Part shown: positions 9,923 through 18,060 of the stretch, piece by piece
How positions within the stretch are numbered: position 1 is the first letter of the stretch
Layout of the letters: every line of letters starts with the position of its first letter
Position numbers and translations under genes: made by a program
Source: an uncultured Lachnospiraceae bacterium
Lineage (GTDB): Bacteria; Bacillota; Clostridia; Lachnospirales; Lachnospiraceae
Reading direction: 5' to 3'
Length of the DNA stretch: 64,000 nt
Assembly: GCA_910586725.1 (NCBI GenBank)
Contig: CAJUJL010000001.1
Location: forward strand, 1-64,000
Notes under the pieces: model-generated
What the model was told of the DNA's origin: nothing
The model's input: the letters and a program-made list of their open reading frames with translations, nothing else
Databases searched by the model: none

Positions 9923-9959
9923 GGGATAGTTCAGGCTCACACTTGTTACTATCCCCTAT
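9923..9959 (-). promoter_or_regulatory. Leader hairpin upstream of the ligase-like/M60 transcript
   Basis: A perfect 10-bp inverted repeat, AGGGGATAGT and ACTATCCCCT, is separated by 17 nt. It lies between the predicted promoter and the chosen ATG and is followed by TGTTTTG. It may be an attenuator, an mRNA-stability hairpin or a protein site. Confidence 0.5.
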
Positions 9960-10030
9960 TCGTTCTTTTTGATCGTTTATCCTGTTTTGCTTTTGCAAGC
10001 CGGTATTTTTAGCATGCTTTTAGCCCCTAT

Positions 10031-10058
10031 ATTCTATCATATTGTAAGCAAAATTCAA
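10031..10058 (-). promoter_or_regulatory. Predicted promoter of the ligase-like/M60 transcript
   Basis: On the minus strand TTGAAT and TAGAAT are separated by 16 bp, divergent from the guaB promoter. The resulting leader would be about 120 nt and contains the hairpin at 9923-9959. Confidence 0.45.
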
Positions 10059-10175
10059 GGCATATTTGGCTATTTCATTTATTCTGCCTATTTTTTGCCT
10101 TTTTCTGAAAAAATTTTGTCACTCTTATCTATGAAGATTTTGGCGAAAGAAGCCGAAATAACACCTGTTTTTTAA

Positions 10176-10204
10176 TTGACACGCTTTTTTTTTTTTGATA
10201 GAAT
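10176..10204 (+). promoter_or_regulatory. Predicted sigma-A promoter of guaB
   Basis: A TTGACA box and a TAGAAT box are separated by exactly 17 bp, mostly a T-tract. The -10 ends about 53 nt before the guaB ATG. Confidence 0.75.
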
Positions 10205-10257
10205 AAGAAAATTAAATCACGTAAACCATGCATATCGAAAGAAAGTGAGGATTTTAT

Positions 10258-11718
10258 ATGGGCACAATTATTGGAAAGGGAATTACATTTGACGACGTAT
10301 TGCTTGTTCCGCAGTATTCCGAAGTTACGCCGAACATGATTGATTTAACGTCAAATCTTACCAAAAAAATCAGATTGAACATCCCTATGATGAGCGCCAG
10401 CATGGACACCGTAACAGAACACAGAATGGCAATTGCCATGGCAAGACAGGGCGGAATCGGCATTATTCACAAAAACATGTCCATCGCCGCTCAGGCAGAT
10501 GAAGTTGATAAAGTAAAACGATCCGAAAACGGCGTTATCACCGATCCATTTTCTTTGAATCCGGAAAACACATTACAGGACGCGGAGGAGCTGATGCGTA
10601 AATTTCGCATTTCCGGCGTCCCGATTGTAGAAAAAGGCAGCAAAAAATTAGTAGGCATTATCACAAACCGCGATTTAAAATTTGAAACGGATTTTACCAA
10701 GAAAATCAGTGAATCCATGACCTCTGATGATCTCATCACCGCTCCGACCGGCATCTCTTTAGATGAAGCAAAACAGATTCTTGCAAAGGCAAGAAAAGAA
10801 AAGCTTCCTCTCGTCGATGAAAATTACAATCTAAAAGGCCTGATTACGATTAAAGATATTGAAAAACAGATTCGTTACCCTCTGTCCGCCAAAGACGACC
10901 AGGGACGGCTTCTTTGCGGCGCCGGCGTCGGCATAACCGGCAATATGCTCGAACGTGTGGACGCTCTCGTCCAAGCGCACGTAGACGTCATTGTCATTGA
11001 CTCGGCTCATGGTCATTCTAAAAATATCATTGAAGCGGTAAAACAGGTAAAATCCAAATATCCCGATCTTCAGGTAATTGCCGGAAACGTTGCCACTTCA
11101 GAAGCCACAAAGGCTCTGATTGAAGCGGGCGCGGACGCAGTCAAAGTCGGCATCGGCCCGGGCTCCATTTGCACCACCCGTGTCGTTGCGGGCATCGGCG
11201 TGCCTCAGATGACCGCAATCATGGACTGCTACGAAACAGCCAAAGAATACGGCATTCCGATTATTGCCGACGGCGGCATCAAATATTCCGGCGATATGAC
11301 AAAAGCGCTGGCCGGCGGCGCCAACGTATGTATGATGGGAAGCATGTTCGCCGGGTGTGATGAGTCTCCGGGAACCTTCGAACTTTACCAGGGAAGAAAA
11401 TATAAAGTATATCGCGGCATGGGTTCTATTGCGGCCATGGAAAACGGCAGCAAAGACCGCTATTTCCAGGAAGACGCCAAAAAGCTGGTGCCGGAAGGCG
11501 TGGAAGGACGCGTGGCTTACAAGGGAAGCGTGGAAGACACAATATTCCAGTTGATCGGAGGCATCCGCTCCGGCATGGGATACTGCGGCTGTCCTACCAT
11601 TCCCGAATTGCATGATCGCGCCAAATTTGTAAAAATTTCCGCGGCTTCCCTGAAAGAAAGCCATCCGCATGATATTCATATTACCAAAGAAGCTCCAAAC
11701 TACTCGATTGAAGAATAA
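10258..11718 (+). CDS. guaB: IMP dehydrogenase
   Basis: GuaB oxidises IMP to XMP with NAD, the committed step of GMP synthesis. The 486-residue protein is full length. The barrel starts with GITFDDVLLVPQ, two CBS domains occupy about residues 90-205, the catalytic cysteine loop is GPGSICTTR near 300, and the flap contains YRGMGS. The start has GTGAGG upstream and a strong promoter precedes it. It is monocistronic, closed by a terminator shared with the convergent PAP2 gene. I saw no guanine-riboswitch sequence in the leader. Confidence 0.98.
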   Translation: MGTIIGKGITFDDVLLVPQYSEVTPNMIDLTSNLTKKIRLNIPMMSASMDTVTEHRMAIAMARQGGIGIIHKNMSIAAQADEVDKVKRSENGVITDPFSLNPENTLQDAEELMRKFRISGVPIVEKGSKKLVGIITNRDLKFETDFTKKISESMTSDDLITAPTGISLDEAKQILAKARKEKLPLVDENYNLKGLITIKDIEKQIRYPLSAKDDQGRLLCGAGVGITGNMLERVDALVQAHVDVIVIDSAHGHSKNIIEAVKQVKSKYPDLQVIAGNVATSEATKALIEAGADAVKVGIGPGSICTTRVVAGIGVPQMTAIMDCYETAKEYGIPIIADGGIKYSGDMTKALAGGANVCMMGSMFAGCDESPGTFELYQGRKYKVYRGMGSIAAMENGSKDRYFQEDAKKLVPEGVEGRVAYKGSVEDTIFQLIGGIRSGMGYCGCPTIPELHDRAKFVKISAASLKESHPHDIHITKEAPNYSIEE

Positions 11719-11743
11719 AAAAGCGCCCCAGGCGCTTTTTTTA
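11716..11743 (+). terminator. Bidirectional terminator between guaB and the PAP2 gene
   Basis: AAGCGCC and GGCGCTT form a GC-rich stem around a 3-nt loop, with A-run and T-run on either side, so it can work on both strands. It overlaps the PAP2 stop codon. Confidence 0.9.
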
Positions 11744-12235
11744 TCTTATGAAATAGAGCATTCCGCTTAAAATCCCGATCAGCGCTCCTGCGGCAATGTC
11801 TTTTGGGAAATGCACGCCTCCCACAACTCTGACGTATGCCAGCGCAATTCCCAGGATTCCGACTGCAATGCCCGCGGGCCAATACATATAAAAATAAGTC
11901 ATTCCAATCATAAAAACAGAAAACACATGACGGCTTGGAAACGATTTGCCTTTTGTATTTTTTTTGATCAACGGCTGTATATCCAGGATTTCATAAGGTC
12001 TTGGCGCAGAATAAAATTTACGGAACAGAGACACCAGCACAAACGAAACCGCCGGAACCACAACACACAACAACATTTCGCCGTAAAGCTTTTGAATCAT
12101 AAGCGCAGCCAGCAAAACAGGATAGGAAACAAACACCACCGCGGTAATCGCCCTGTCAATGCCAATTAAAATGCTTATGCCGTTTCTTTTCCTCCGATAG
12201 GGAGCGGACCATTTTTCATATTGTTCTTTTGTCAT
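11741..12235 (-). CDS. PAP2-family membrane phosphatase
   Basis: This is a 164-residue integral membrane phosphatase of the PAP2 superfamily, whose members hydrolyse lipid phosphates or pyrophosphates such as undecaprenyl pyrophosphate. The three motifs are present: RKFYSAPRP, SFPSRH and VRVVGGVHFPKD, giving the usual Arg, His and Asp active site, among four to five hydrophobic segments. The start at 12235 follows AGGAG by 7 nt; the frame is open for 32 codons upstream, through a terminator hairpin, which argues against a longer product. The substrate cannot be read from sequence. Confidence 0.85.
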   Translation of the reverse strand: MTKEQYEKWSAPYRRKRNGISILIGIDRAITAVVFVSYPVLLAALMIQKLYGEMLLCVVVPAVSFVLVSLFRKFYSAPRPYEILDIQPLIKKNTKGKSFPSRHVFSVFMIGMTYFYMYWPAGIAVGILGIALAYVRVVGGVHFPKDIAAGALIGILSGMLYFIR

Positions 12236-12287
12236 TTTTACACTCCTGCCTTCTGTTTCAGAATATCCTATTTCAGAATCAGACGCA

Positions 12288-12329
12288 AGAAAAAAGTGAA
12301 AATGGAAAATACCACTTTCACTTTTTTTC
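12288..12329 (-). terminator. Terminator downstream of the acidic lipoprotein gene
   Basis: AAAAAAGTGAAA and TTTCACTTTTTTT enclose a 14-nt loop, and the structure is A/T-flanked on both strands. It separates the lipoprotein gene from the PAP2 gene. Confidence 0.7.
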
Positions 12330-12330
12330 A

Positions 12331-12690
12331 TTATCTTGAAGCTTTATTTTTGGTTTTTTTGTTATCTTTCTGATCGTCGTTGCCGGTAGTGGCATCATTG
12401 ACATTATCGTTCTCTCCGGCAGCATCATCTACCGCGTCTTCCAGATCGTTTCCCATGTCTTCCACGCCGTCTACAATTGCGTCTCCGGTATTTTCCACTG
12501 CGTCGCCCGCATCGTCTACGATATTATCTCCGTCCTGACTGGCATTATTATCTGTGTTATTGTCTGCTTCTGTATTATTATTTGTGTTGTCGTTACGATC
12601 CGTCTTATTGTTGTTTGTACCGCAAGCCGCAAAAGACAGAAGAGATGCGCCTACAATACAGCATAAAAGCATTTTTTTCATATTTTTCAT
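12331..12690 (-). CDS. Small acidic, Asn/Asp-rich lipoprotein
   Basis: The product is about 119 residues: a lipoprotein signal peptide with lipobox LLSFAAC, then an unstructured chain extremely rich in Asn and Asp with repeated DDAGDAVENTGDAIVDG-like units, ending in a short basic tail. No enzymatic domain is visible. The start at 12690 has AGGAGG about 12 nt upstream, slightly far. It lies 105 nt after spoVAE on the same strand and could be part of the same sporulation transcript; that link is inferred. Confidence 0.65.
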   Translation of the reverse strand: MKNMKKMLLCCIVGASLLSFAACGTNNNKTDRNDNTNNNTEADNNTDNNASQDGDNIVDDAGDAVENTGDAIVDGVEDMGNDLEDAVDDAAGENDNVNDATTGNDDQKDNKKTKNKASR

Positions 12691-12794
12691 AAAAATATAA
12701 TTCCTCCTTTCCTGCTCGTACAGGATTCTCCGACTGCCATTACGCCGGGATTCCAAAGTTATTCTGTCCATAATTTTTAATTTTATTCTTTTTA

Positions 12795-13151
12795 TCATGA
12801 TTTCATTTTAGGTTCAAAAATAAGGCTTGCAATATAACCAAAAACCAATGCCGCAGATATTCCGACCGCGCTCGCCTGAAATCCTCCCATAAAAATTCCA
12901 AGAAGCCCTTCCTGATCCACCGCTTCCCGAATTCCTTTCCAAAGCGTATTTCCAAACCCAAGAAGCGGTACGGATGCGCCGGCGCCGGCGTAATCAATCA
13001 GCGGCTGATAAACCCCAATTGCGCCAAGAACCGCTCCGCTGCATACGAGCAGAACCATAATTCTTCCCGGCAGCATTTTTGTTTTTTCCATTAAAATCTG
13101 AGTCAGGGCGCAAATCAGCCCGCCTACCCAAAACGCATTGACATAATCCAT
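12795..13151 (-). CDS. spoVAE: Stage V sporulation protein AE
   Basis: This 118-residue membrane protein has three to four hydrophobic segments and matches SpoVAE, beginning MDYVNAFWVGGLICALTQIL and containing GFGNTLWKGI. SpoVA proteins form the spore inner-membrane channel that moves dipicolinate with calcium during sporulation and germination. The ribosome site GGAGG lies within the last codons of spoVAD, so the two are translationally linked. A spoVAC gene is not adjacent, which is unusual. Confidence 0.9.
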   Translation of the reverse strand: MDYVNAFWVGGLICALTQILMEKTKMLPGRIMVLLVCSGAVLGAIGVYQPLIDYAGAGASVPLLGFGNTLWKGIREAVDQEGLLGIFMGGFQASAVGISAALVFGYIASLIFEPKMKS

Positions 13152-13153
13152 TC

Positions 13154-14185
13154 TTACGCCTCCTTTTCGACATGTTCCAAAACTACCGCATGCGCAATGC
13201 CGGGCACGTTCTGTCCTTCATTAAAACTAACCGTAGACAAAAGCGCTCCGGTTGGGACAAATAAAATTCTCTTTAAGCTGCCATCCGTAAGCTTCGGCAG
13301 ATAATGAGCGCTCAGCGTAACAGCCGAACAGCCGCAGCCGGAGCCACCCGAGCCGGTTCCCTGCTTTTCCTTGTCATAAATTAATATTCCACAGTCTTCA
13401 TGCACCCTGCTAATATCTATATTCTTCTTTTTCAACAGCTCAATCAAAATCTCTTGCCCCACATAACCCAGATCTCCCGTTACGATTTTGTCATAATCGG
13501 AAGGCTTTCTTCCAAAATCCTCCAGATTCTGCGCGATTAAATCCGCCGCAGCCGGAGCCATAGCCGCACCCATATTCATAGAGTCTTTGATTCCCATATC
13601 TACAATCTTGCCTGTTGTAATTCCGGTAATCCGCACGCTTCCTCTTTTGACTGACAGCAAAAATGCGCCGCTTCCGGTAACAGTCCATGTCGCGGAAACC
13701 GGCCTTTGATTGGCATATTCAAGCGGATAGCGGAACTGCTTTTCCGCGCTTGCAAAATGACTCGACGTCAATGCCGCTACCGTTTTTGCATAGCCCGCAC
13801 CGACGCACATCGCTGCCAAAGAAAGCGATTCCCCGGCCGTGGAACACGCCCCGTAAAGACCAAACAGAGGAATTTCATAATCCATCAGTCCAAAAGACGT
13901 TGCAATATTCTGCCCCAGTAAATCTCCTGCAAAAAGATAACGGACATGTTCCGGTTTTACATCCGCTTTTCCCATAGCCAGTGCAAGCGCTTCTTTCTGA
14001 AGCGTGCTTTCTGCCTGCTCCCATGTATCTTCTCCAAATTTATCATCCTGGCAAATCATGTCAAAGGCTTCGCCCAGGGGGCCTTCGCCTTCTTTTTTTC
14101 CAACTACGGAAGCGCTTGAAATCAAATACACTTCCTTCGGAAAAGTAAGGCTCTGTTCTCCGATATAATAATATTCTTTTGACAT
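13154..14185 (-). CDS. spoVAD: Stage V sporulation protein AD
   Basis: SpoVAD is the thiolase-fold, dipicolinate-binding soluble subunit of the SpoVA complex. The 343-residue protein shows YGACSTAGESL, SSHFASAEKQFRYPLEY and GGSGCGCSAVTLSAHYL, all characteristic of SpoVAD. The start has GGAGAGG upstream. A candidate sigma-G promoter (14221-14250) lies 35 nt before the ATG, consistent with forespore expression. Its presence supports a spore-forming host. Confidence 0.95.
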   Translation of the reverse strand: MSKEYYYIGEQSLTFPKEVYLISSASVVGKKEGEGPLGEAFDMICQDDKFGEDTWEQAESTLQKEALALAMGKADVKPEHVRYLFAGDLLGQNIATSFGLMDYEIPLFGLYGACSTAGESLSLAAMCVGAGYAKTVAALTSSHFASAEKQFRYPLEYANQRPVSATWTVTGSGAFLLSVKRGSVRITGITTGKIVDMGIKDSMNMGAAMAPAAADLIAQNLEDFGRKPSDYDKIVTGDLGYVGQEILIELLKKKNIDISRVHEDCGILIYDKEKQGTGSGGSGCGCSAVTLSAHYLPKLTDGSLKRILFVPTGALLSTVSFNEGQNVPGIAHAVVLEHVEKEA

Positions 14186-14220
14186 CGCATAGACCTCTCC
14201 TATCGTTTTACTTTTATAAG

Positions 14221-14250
14221 TAGTATTTATTTTTGCCGGAGAAATTATTC
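14221..14250 (-). promoter_or_regulatory. Candidate sigma-G promoter of spoVAD-spoVAE
   Basis: On the minus strand GAATA (fits GHATR) and AATACTA (one mismatch to CATNNTA) are separated by 18 bp, the spacing known for Bacillus sigma-G promoters. The location directly before a forespore operon supports it. Confidence 0.5.
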
Positions 14251-14281
14251 ATCAAATAAGTTCGGAAAATCTCTTTTGACA

Positions 14282-14323
14282 CAAAAAAAACGCAGACGGG
14301 AATGTAACCATTCCCAATCTGCA
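14282..14323 (-). terminator. Terminator downstream of ilvE
   Basis: On the minus strand GCAGATTGGGAATG and CATTCCCGTCTGC form a 13-bp stem with a 4-nt loop, followed by GTTTTTTTTGTG. It is a strong intrinsic terminator. Confidence 0.9.
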
Positions 14324-14341
14324 GCAAAAATATCTGTCATT

Positions 14342-15409
14342 TTAATCGTCAATATCAACGGTCCAGTTATATTTATCTTCCACATCGCCCCATTGGATTC
14401 CGGTCAGATAATCGTACAATTTCTGCGTCAGTTTGCCGATTTTGAAATCATTCACTTTTACGGAATCATCTTTGTAAACAAATTCTCCAACCGGTGAAAT
14501 AACGGCTGCCGTACCTGTTCCAAACGCTTCCTCCAATGTGCCGTCGTATCCCGCTTTCATCAAATCATCGATTGCAAGATGCGTTTCATATACCGAATAG
14601 CCCCAGTCTTTCAAAATATGAATGATCGAATCCCGTGTAACGCCCGGCAATACGGTACCCTCAATTGGAGCGGTATAAATATCTCCGTCGATTTTGAACA
14701 TAATGTTCATCGTTCCGACTTCTTCCACATATTTGCGATGTACGCCGTCCAGCCAAAGCACCTGTGTGCATCCCATCTTCTCCGCTTTTACCTGCCCCAA
14801 AATCGAACCTGCATAATTGCCGCCGCATTTGGTGAACCCTGTGCCTCCCTGTACGGCGCGGACAAGCTCGTTTTCCACCAGTATTTTAACCGGATTGATT
14901 CCTTCCGGATAATAAGCTCCAACCGGGCAGCAAATAATCATAAATCGATAGCTGGTCGCCATATGCACGCCAAGAAAACTTTCCGTGGCAAACATGAACG
15001 GACGAATATACAATGACGTGCCCGGCTCGGACGGAACCCAATCCCGTTCTACTTTTACCAGTTCTTTTACGGCCTGAACAAACATATCTTCCGGAAATGC
15101 CGGCATGCAAAGCCGCTCGTTTGACTTTATCATGCGTTTCGCGTTCATTTCAGGACGAAACAGCTGGATCCTGCCTTCTTTCGTCCGATATGCCTTCATG
15201 CCTTCAAACGTCTCCTGTGCATAATGCAGCGTCACGCAGGCCGGATCCAGCAAAATCGGTTCATATGGGACGATCCTGGCATCGGCCCATCCGCCATCGA
15301 CGGTCCAATCCATGACAAACATATAATCCGTCATATATTTTCCGAAACCGAGATTTCTCTGATCCGGTTTTTCTTTTAACTGCTCTTTTTTCTGAAATCT
15401 GATGTCCAT
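14342..15409 (-). CDS. ilvE: Branched-chain amino acid aminotransferase
   Basis: IlvE performs the last step of Leu, Ile and Val synthesis (and the first of their breakdown), moving an amino group between 2-oxo acids and glutamate. The 355-residue protein is the longer eukaryote/Firmicute-type BCAT: HYAQETFEGMKAYR, the PLP lysine in TKCGGNYAGS, and GTAAVISPVGE near the C-terminus. The start follows GGAGGTAAGTGT. A promoter with 17-bp spacing lies 40-68 nt upstream and a strong terminator follows, so it is monocistronic. I saw no T-box leader; the gap is too short for one. Confidence 0.96.
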   Translation of the reverse strand: MDIRFQKKEQLKEKPDQRNLGFGKYMTDYMFVMDWTVDGGWADARIVPYEPILLDPACVTLHYAQETFEGMKAYRTKEGRIQLFRPEMNAKRMIKSNERLCMPAFPEDMFVQAVKELVKVERDWVPSEPGTSLYIRPFMFATESFLGVHMATSYRFMIICCPVGAYYPEGINPVKILVENELVRAVQGGTGFTKCGGNYAGSILGQVKAEKMGCTQVLWLDGVHRKYVEEVGTMNIMFKIDGDIYTAPIEGTVLPGVTRDSIIHILKDWGYSVYETHLAIDDLMKAGYDGTLEEAFGTGTAAVISPVGEFVYKDDSVKVNDFKIGKLTQKLYDYLTGIQWGDVEDKYNWTVDIDD

Positions 15410-15448
15410 ACACTTACCTCCGATTTACTCTCTTGTCTTTTGAAACTC

Positions 15449-15477
15449 ATTATTATACTTTTTTTTCAAAGTGTCAA
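15449..15477 (-). promoter_or_regulatory. Predicted promoter of ilvE
   Basis: On the minus strand TTGACA and AATAAT are separated by 17 bp containing a run of eight A. Confidence 0.65.
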
Positions 15478-15514
15478 GATTATTCCGAAGGCTTATCGAT
15501 GCTATAAGCTGATA

Positions 15515-15829
15515 TTATGGCATAAACCGGACGGCAGTGCCGTAAGCAATGACCTCGGCAGCTCCCTGCATCACTGCGGAAGAAGCATAGCGGACATTCA
15601 CGATCGCATCCGCTTTCATAGCCTCCGCCTCCTCTGTCATGCGCTTTGTAGCCAGCGCTCTCGCATCATTCATCATATCCGTATAGGCTTTCAGTTCCCC
15701 GCCTACCAGCGTCTTAAATCCCTGCGAAATATCTTTGCCAATGTGTTTGCTCTGAATCGTGCTCCCTTTTACAAGGCCTAACATTTCCAGTTCTTTTCCC
15801 GTGATATAATCCGTATTTACTATAATCAT
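15515..15829 (-). CDS. YbjQ/UPF0145 family protein
   Basis: This 104-residue protein belongs to the YbjQ (DUF74) family of small pentamer-forming proteins: ITGKELEMLGLVKGST at the start, then the conserved GGELKAYTDMMNDAR block and ADAIVNVRYASS. The function of the family is unknown. The start has GGAGAGGAG upstream. It is transcribed alone from a promoter at 15949-15977 with a leader of about 110 nt that contains GC-rich palindromes not explained by coding. Confidence 0.88.
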   Translation of the reverse strand: MIIVNTDYITGKELEMLGLVKGSTIQSKHIGKDISQGFKTLVGGELKAYTDMMNDARALATKRMTEEAEAMKADAIVNVRYASSAVMQGAAEVIAYGTAVRFMP

Positions 15830-15948
15830 ATTTTCTCCTCTCCTTTGCTTTATTTGCCGTTACCTGAATCGGGGCGCCCTAAGCGTCTCCCAAAACAGAT
15901 TGGGCTCTCTGTGTTTTGCACCCTCTTCTTTTGTACTATATAACTAAT

Positions 15949-15977
15949 ACAATAATATATTTATACGGATTTGTCAA
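15949..15977 (-). promoter_or_regulatory. Predicted promoter of the ybjQ-like gene
   Basis: On the minus strand TTGACA and TATTGT are separated by 17 bp. It is divergent from the BIG2 gene promoter about 60 bp away. Confidence 0.55.
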
Positions 15978-16037
15978 CCGATTTCCTTAAATTTCAAATT
16001 ATTTATTTGGAAAATATATTTTGTACAAATTTACCAA

Positions 16038-16066
16038 TTTACAAAATATATGATCTGTGCTATAGT
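16038..16066 (+). promoter_or_regulatory. Predicted promoter of the BIG2 protein gene
   Basis: TTTACA and TATAGT are separated by 17 bp, about 54 nt before the ATG at 16120. Together with the ybjQ promoter this accounts for most of the 290-bp gap. Confidence 0.6.
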
Positions 16067-16119
16067 CCCTTCAAGTCGGTTTTGTCGGGACATTCCTGCC
16101 ATTGAAATGGAGGAATTCT

Positions 16120-17130
16120 ATGACACACACCAAAAAATTCTTAACGACGGCTCTCGCCGCTTTCTGCATCATTTCTATGCTGATTATTTCCAGTTCCGCA
16201 TCTGTCGTACAGGCATCGGGCAGATATGAATTCATAGCGTTAAGCAAATATTCCAAAACCATGCAGATCGGAGAGGAATTTTACCTTCTGGCAATCACAT
16301 CCAACGGAGCAAAGCCAAGCTTTAAATCCAGCAGCTCCGCTGTGGCCTCTGTAAACACTTACGGAAAAATCACTGCCAAAAAGGCTGGTTCTGCAACCAT
16401 TACGGCCAAAATCAAAAACGGAGAGGCAAGCTGCCGGATTACCGTAAAAAAAACCGTAGTTGAACTCAACGCTAAAAGCATTTCTCTCGAAAACGGAACA
16501 TCTTTTCGATTAAAGGCCACTTCATCCACAGGACACCCCGTTTCCTTTAAATCGAACAAATCAGGCGTGGCTTCCGTTGACGAATACGGCGTTATTACAG
16601 CCAAAAAGCCTGGCTCTGCAACGATTACCGCAACTGTGGATAAATCGTCGGTAAGCTGCAAAGTAACGGTCAAAAAGCCAACCGTCAAACTAAACAAAAG
16701 CTCTGTTTCTCTTTTTCGCAACGAAACAATCAAGCTCTCTGTAACATCCACATCCAAAAGCATTCCCAAATGGAAAACAAATAAAAAAAGCGTCGCCACT
16801 GTCGATGCATCCGGAAAAGTCACCGCTGTCAAAAACGGTACGGCAATTATAACCGTTACAACAGACGGCGTCAGCAAAACATGTAAAGTCACTGTTAAGA
16901 AACCGGAAATCACATTTGAAACAGACAAAGCCACGCTTTTGATCGGGGAAAAATTTCAGGCAAAAGTCACTGTTTCTTCCGGGAACAAACCGGAATTTTC
17001 CAGTTCCAACCCAAACGTGGCTTCCGTTGACAAAAACGGAAAAATCTATGCCAAAACTTCTGGAAAGGCCTATATTTACGCAAAGGAAGACGGCACAAAA
17101 GAACGTATGACAATCATTGTCAATAAGTAA
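16120..17130 (+). CDS. Secreted protein of four BIG2 (Ig-like) domains
   Basis: The 336-residue product has a signal peptide (MTHTKKFLTTALAAF to about residue 33, ending VVQA) followed by four tandem BIG2 domains of roughly 75 residues. Each contains a version of SVNTYGKITAKKAGSATIT and ends CRITVKK or a variant. BIG2 domains are structural or adhesive modules of surface proteins; there is no catalytic domain and no LPxTG. The start at 16120 has GGAGGAATTCT upstream; the frame opens six codons earlier. It has its own promoter. A role as cell-surface or matrix protein is inferred. Confidence 0.85.
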   Translation: MTHTKKFLTTALAAFCIISMLIISSSASVVQASGRYEFIALSKYSKTMQIGEEFYLLAITSNGAKPSFKSSSSAVASVNTYGKITAKKAGSATITAKIKNGEASCRITVKKTVVELNAKSISLENGTSFRLKATSSTGHPVSFKSNKSGVASVDEYGVITAKKPGSATITATVDKSSVSCKVTVKKPTVKLNKSSVSLFRNETIKLSVTSTSKSIPKWKTNKKSVATVDASGKVTAVKNGTAIITVTTDGVSKTCKVTVKKPEITFETDKATLLIGEKFQAKVTVSSGNKPEFSSSNPNVASVDKNGKIYAKTSGKAYIYAKEDGTKERMTIIVNK

Positions 17131-17310
17131 CCCAAACAAATAACCGGCAGGAATCCCGGCAAAACCGGCTGATCAGACAATATGGATTCCGTTATTATTT
17201 TTTCATATCTTTGTTTGCCAGAATTCCAAATCAAACGTCTTCTTTCCTTCCCACGCATTTTACGCTATAATAGAAACAAATAAAAACATATCGCATGTTC
17301 AGGAGGCCGT

Positions 17311-18051
17311 ATGATTGATATACCAATGAAGTCCAAAGGCGCGATCGACCGCAGCACAATCGACGCAATAAACAACAGCCGCGCGCCCCAAAACAATCTG
17401 CGCGCAGCTGCCGCGTCTGCACCGGCTGCAGACACGCCGGCGCACGTACAGGACGCCGCGCCGCCTCAAATTACCAGGCAGCAGACGATTCCCCTGTTCT
17501 TAAATCCCGTTCCAAAAGGCCGGAAACTCCCCATTTGTTCCGCGTCTTCTCTTTCCTGCATACAGGCATGTTTTGGCTGGAATACCATCAATCCCCTATG
17601 TGACGTGGACGTCTCAGCATTTTTACTTGGCGCGGATGGAAAAGTACTGGGAGATTCCTGGTTTGTGTTTTACGGGCAGACAGAAAGCCCGGACGAAAGC
17701 GTCCTGCTTTTAACAGAATGCGCATCAGACCGTGAAATGATTTCGATTGATTTTGACCGGTTAAATCCCGGCGTGCAAAAGATCGTATTTGTTCTGACCA
17801 TAAATGAGGCTTTCGAAAAAAAGCTTCATTTCGGAATGATGAAAGACGCCTATGTCCGCATTTTAAATCCGTCTGACCAGACGGAATATGTCAGCTTTTT
17901 AATGGACGACTATTATTCCAATGTAATTTCCATGATGATCGGCGAAATTTACCGCTACAACGGCGTTTGGAAATTCAATGCAGTCGGCAATGGCGTAGCA
18001 AAAGATCTGGCAGGCCTTTGCTCATTATACGGTGTAAATGTAGATGATTAG
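17311..18051 (+). CDS. TerD-domain protein
   Basis: The 246-residue protein has an Ala/Pro-rich N-terminal stretch (1-65) and a TerD/CABP domain (about 75-245) with DVDVSAFLLGADGKVLGDSW and FVFYGQTESPDESV, the calcium-binding core of the family. TerD proteins occur in tellurite/stress and other poorly understood surface-stress operons. The next gene, an AIM24 protein, begins 9 nt after the stop. A TATAAT at 17266-17271 may be the -10; the -35 is weak. The domain is secure; the function is not known. Confidence 0.88.
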   Translation: MIDIPMKSKGAIDRSTIDAINNSRAPQNNLRAAAASAPAADTPAHVQDAAPPQITRQQTIPLFLNPVPKGRKLPICSASSLSCIQACFGWNTINPLCDVDVSAFLLGADGKVLGDSWFVFYGQTESPDESVLLLTECASDREMISIDFDRLNPGVQKIVFVLTINEAFEKKLHFGMMKDAYVRILNPSDQTEYVSFLMDDYYSNVISMMIGEIYRYNGVWKFNAVGNGVAKDLAGLCSLYGVNVDD

Positions 18052-18060
18052 GAGGAAAAA

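Noticed and set aside
11098..11679. 193-residue open frame antisense to guaB
   Set aside because: It has no ribosome site and mirrors a strong coding region; it is a shadow of guaB.
15410..15514. T-box leader before ilvE
   Set aside because: The gap is too short and lacks T-box stem sequences; only a promoter is seen.
16359..16934. 191-residue frame antisense to the BIG2 gene
   Set aside because: Repetitive codons of BIG2 domains keep the reverse frame open; no start signals.
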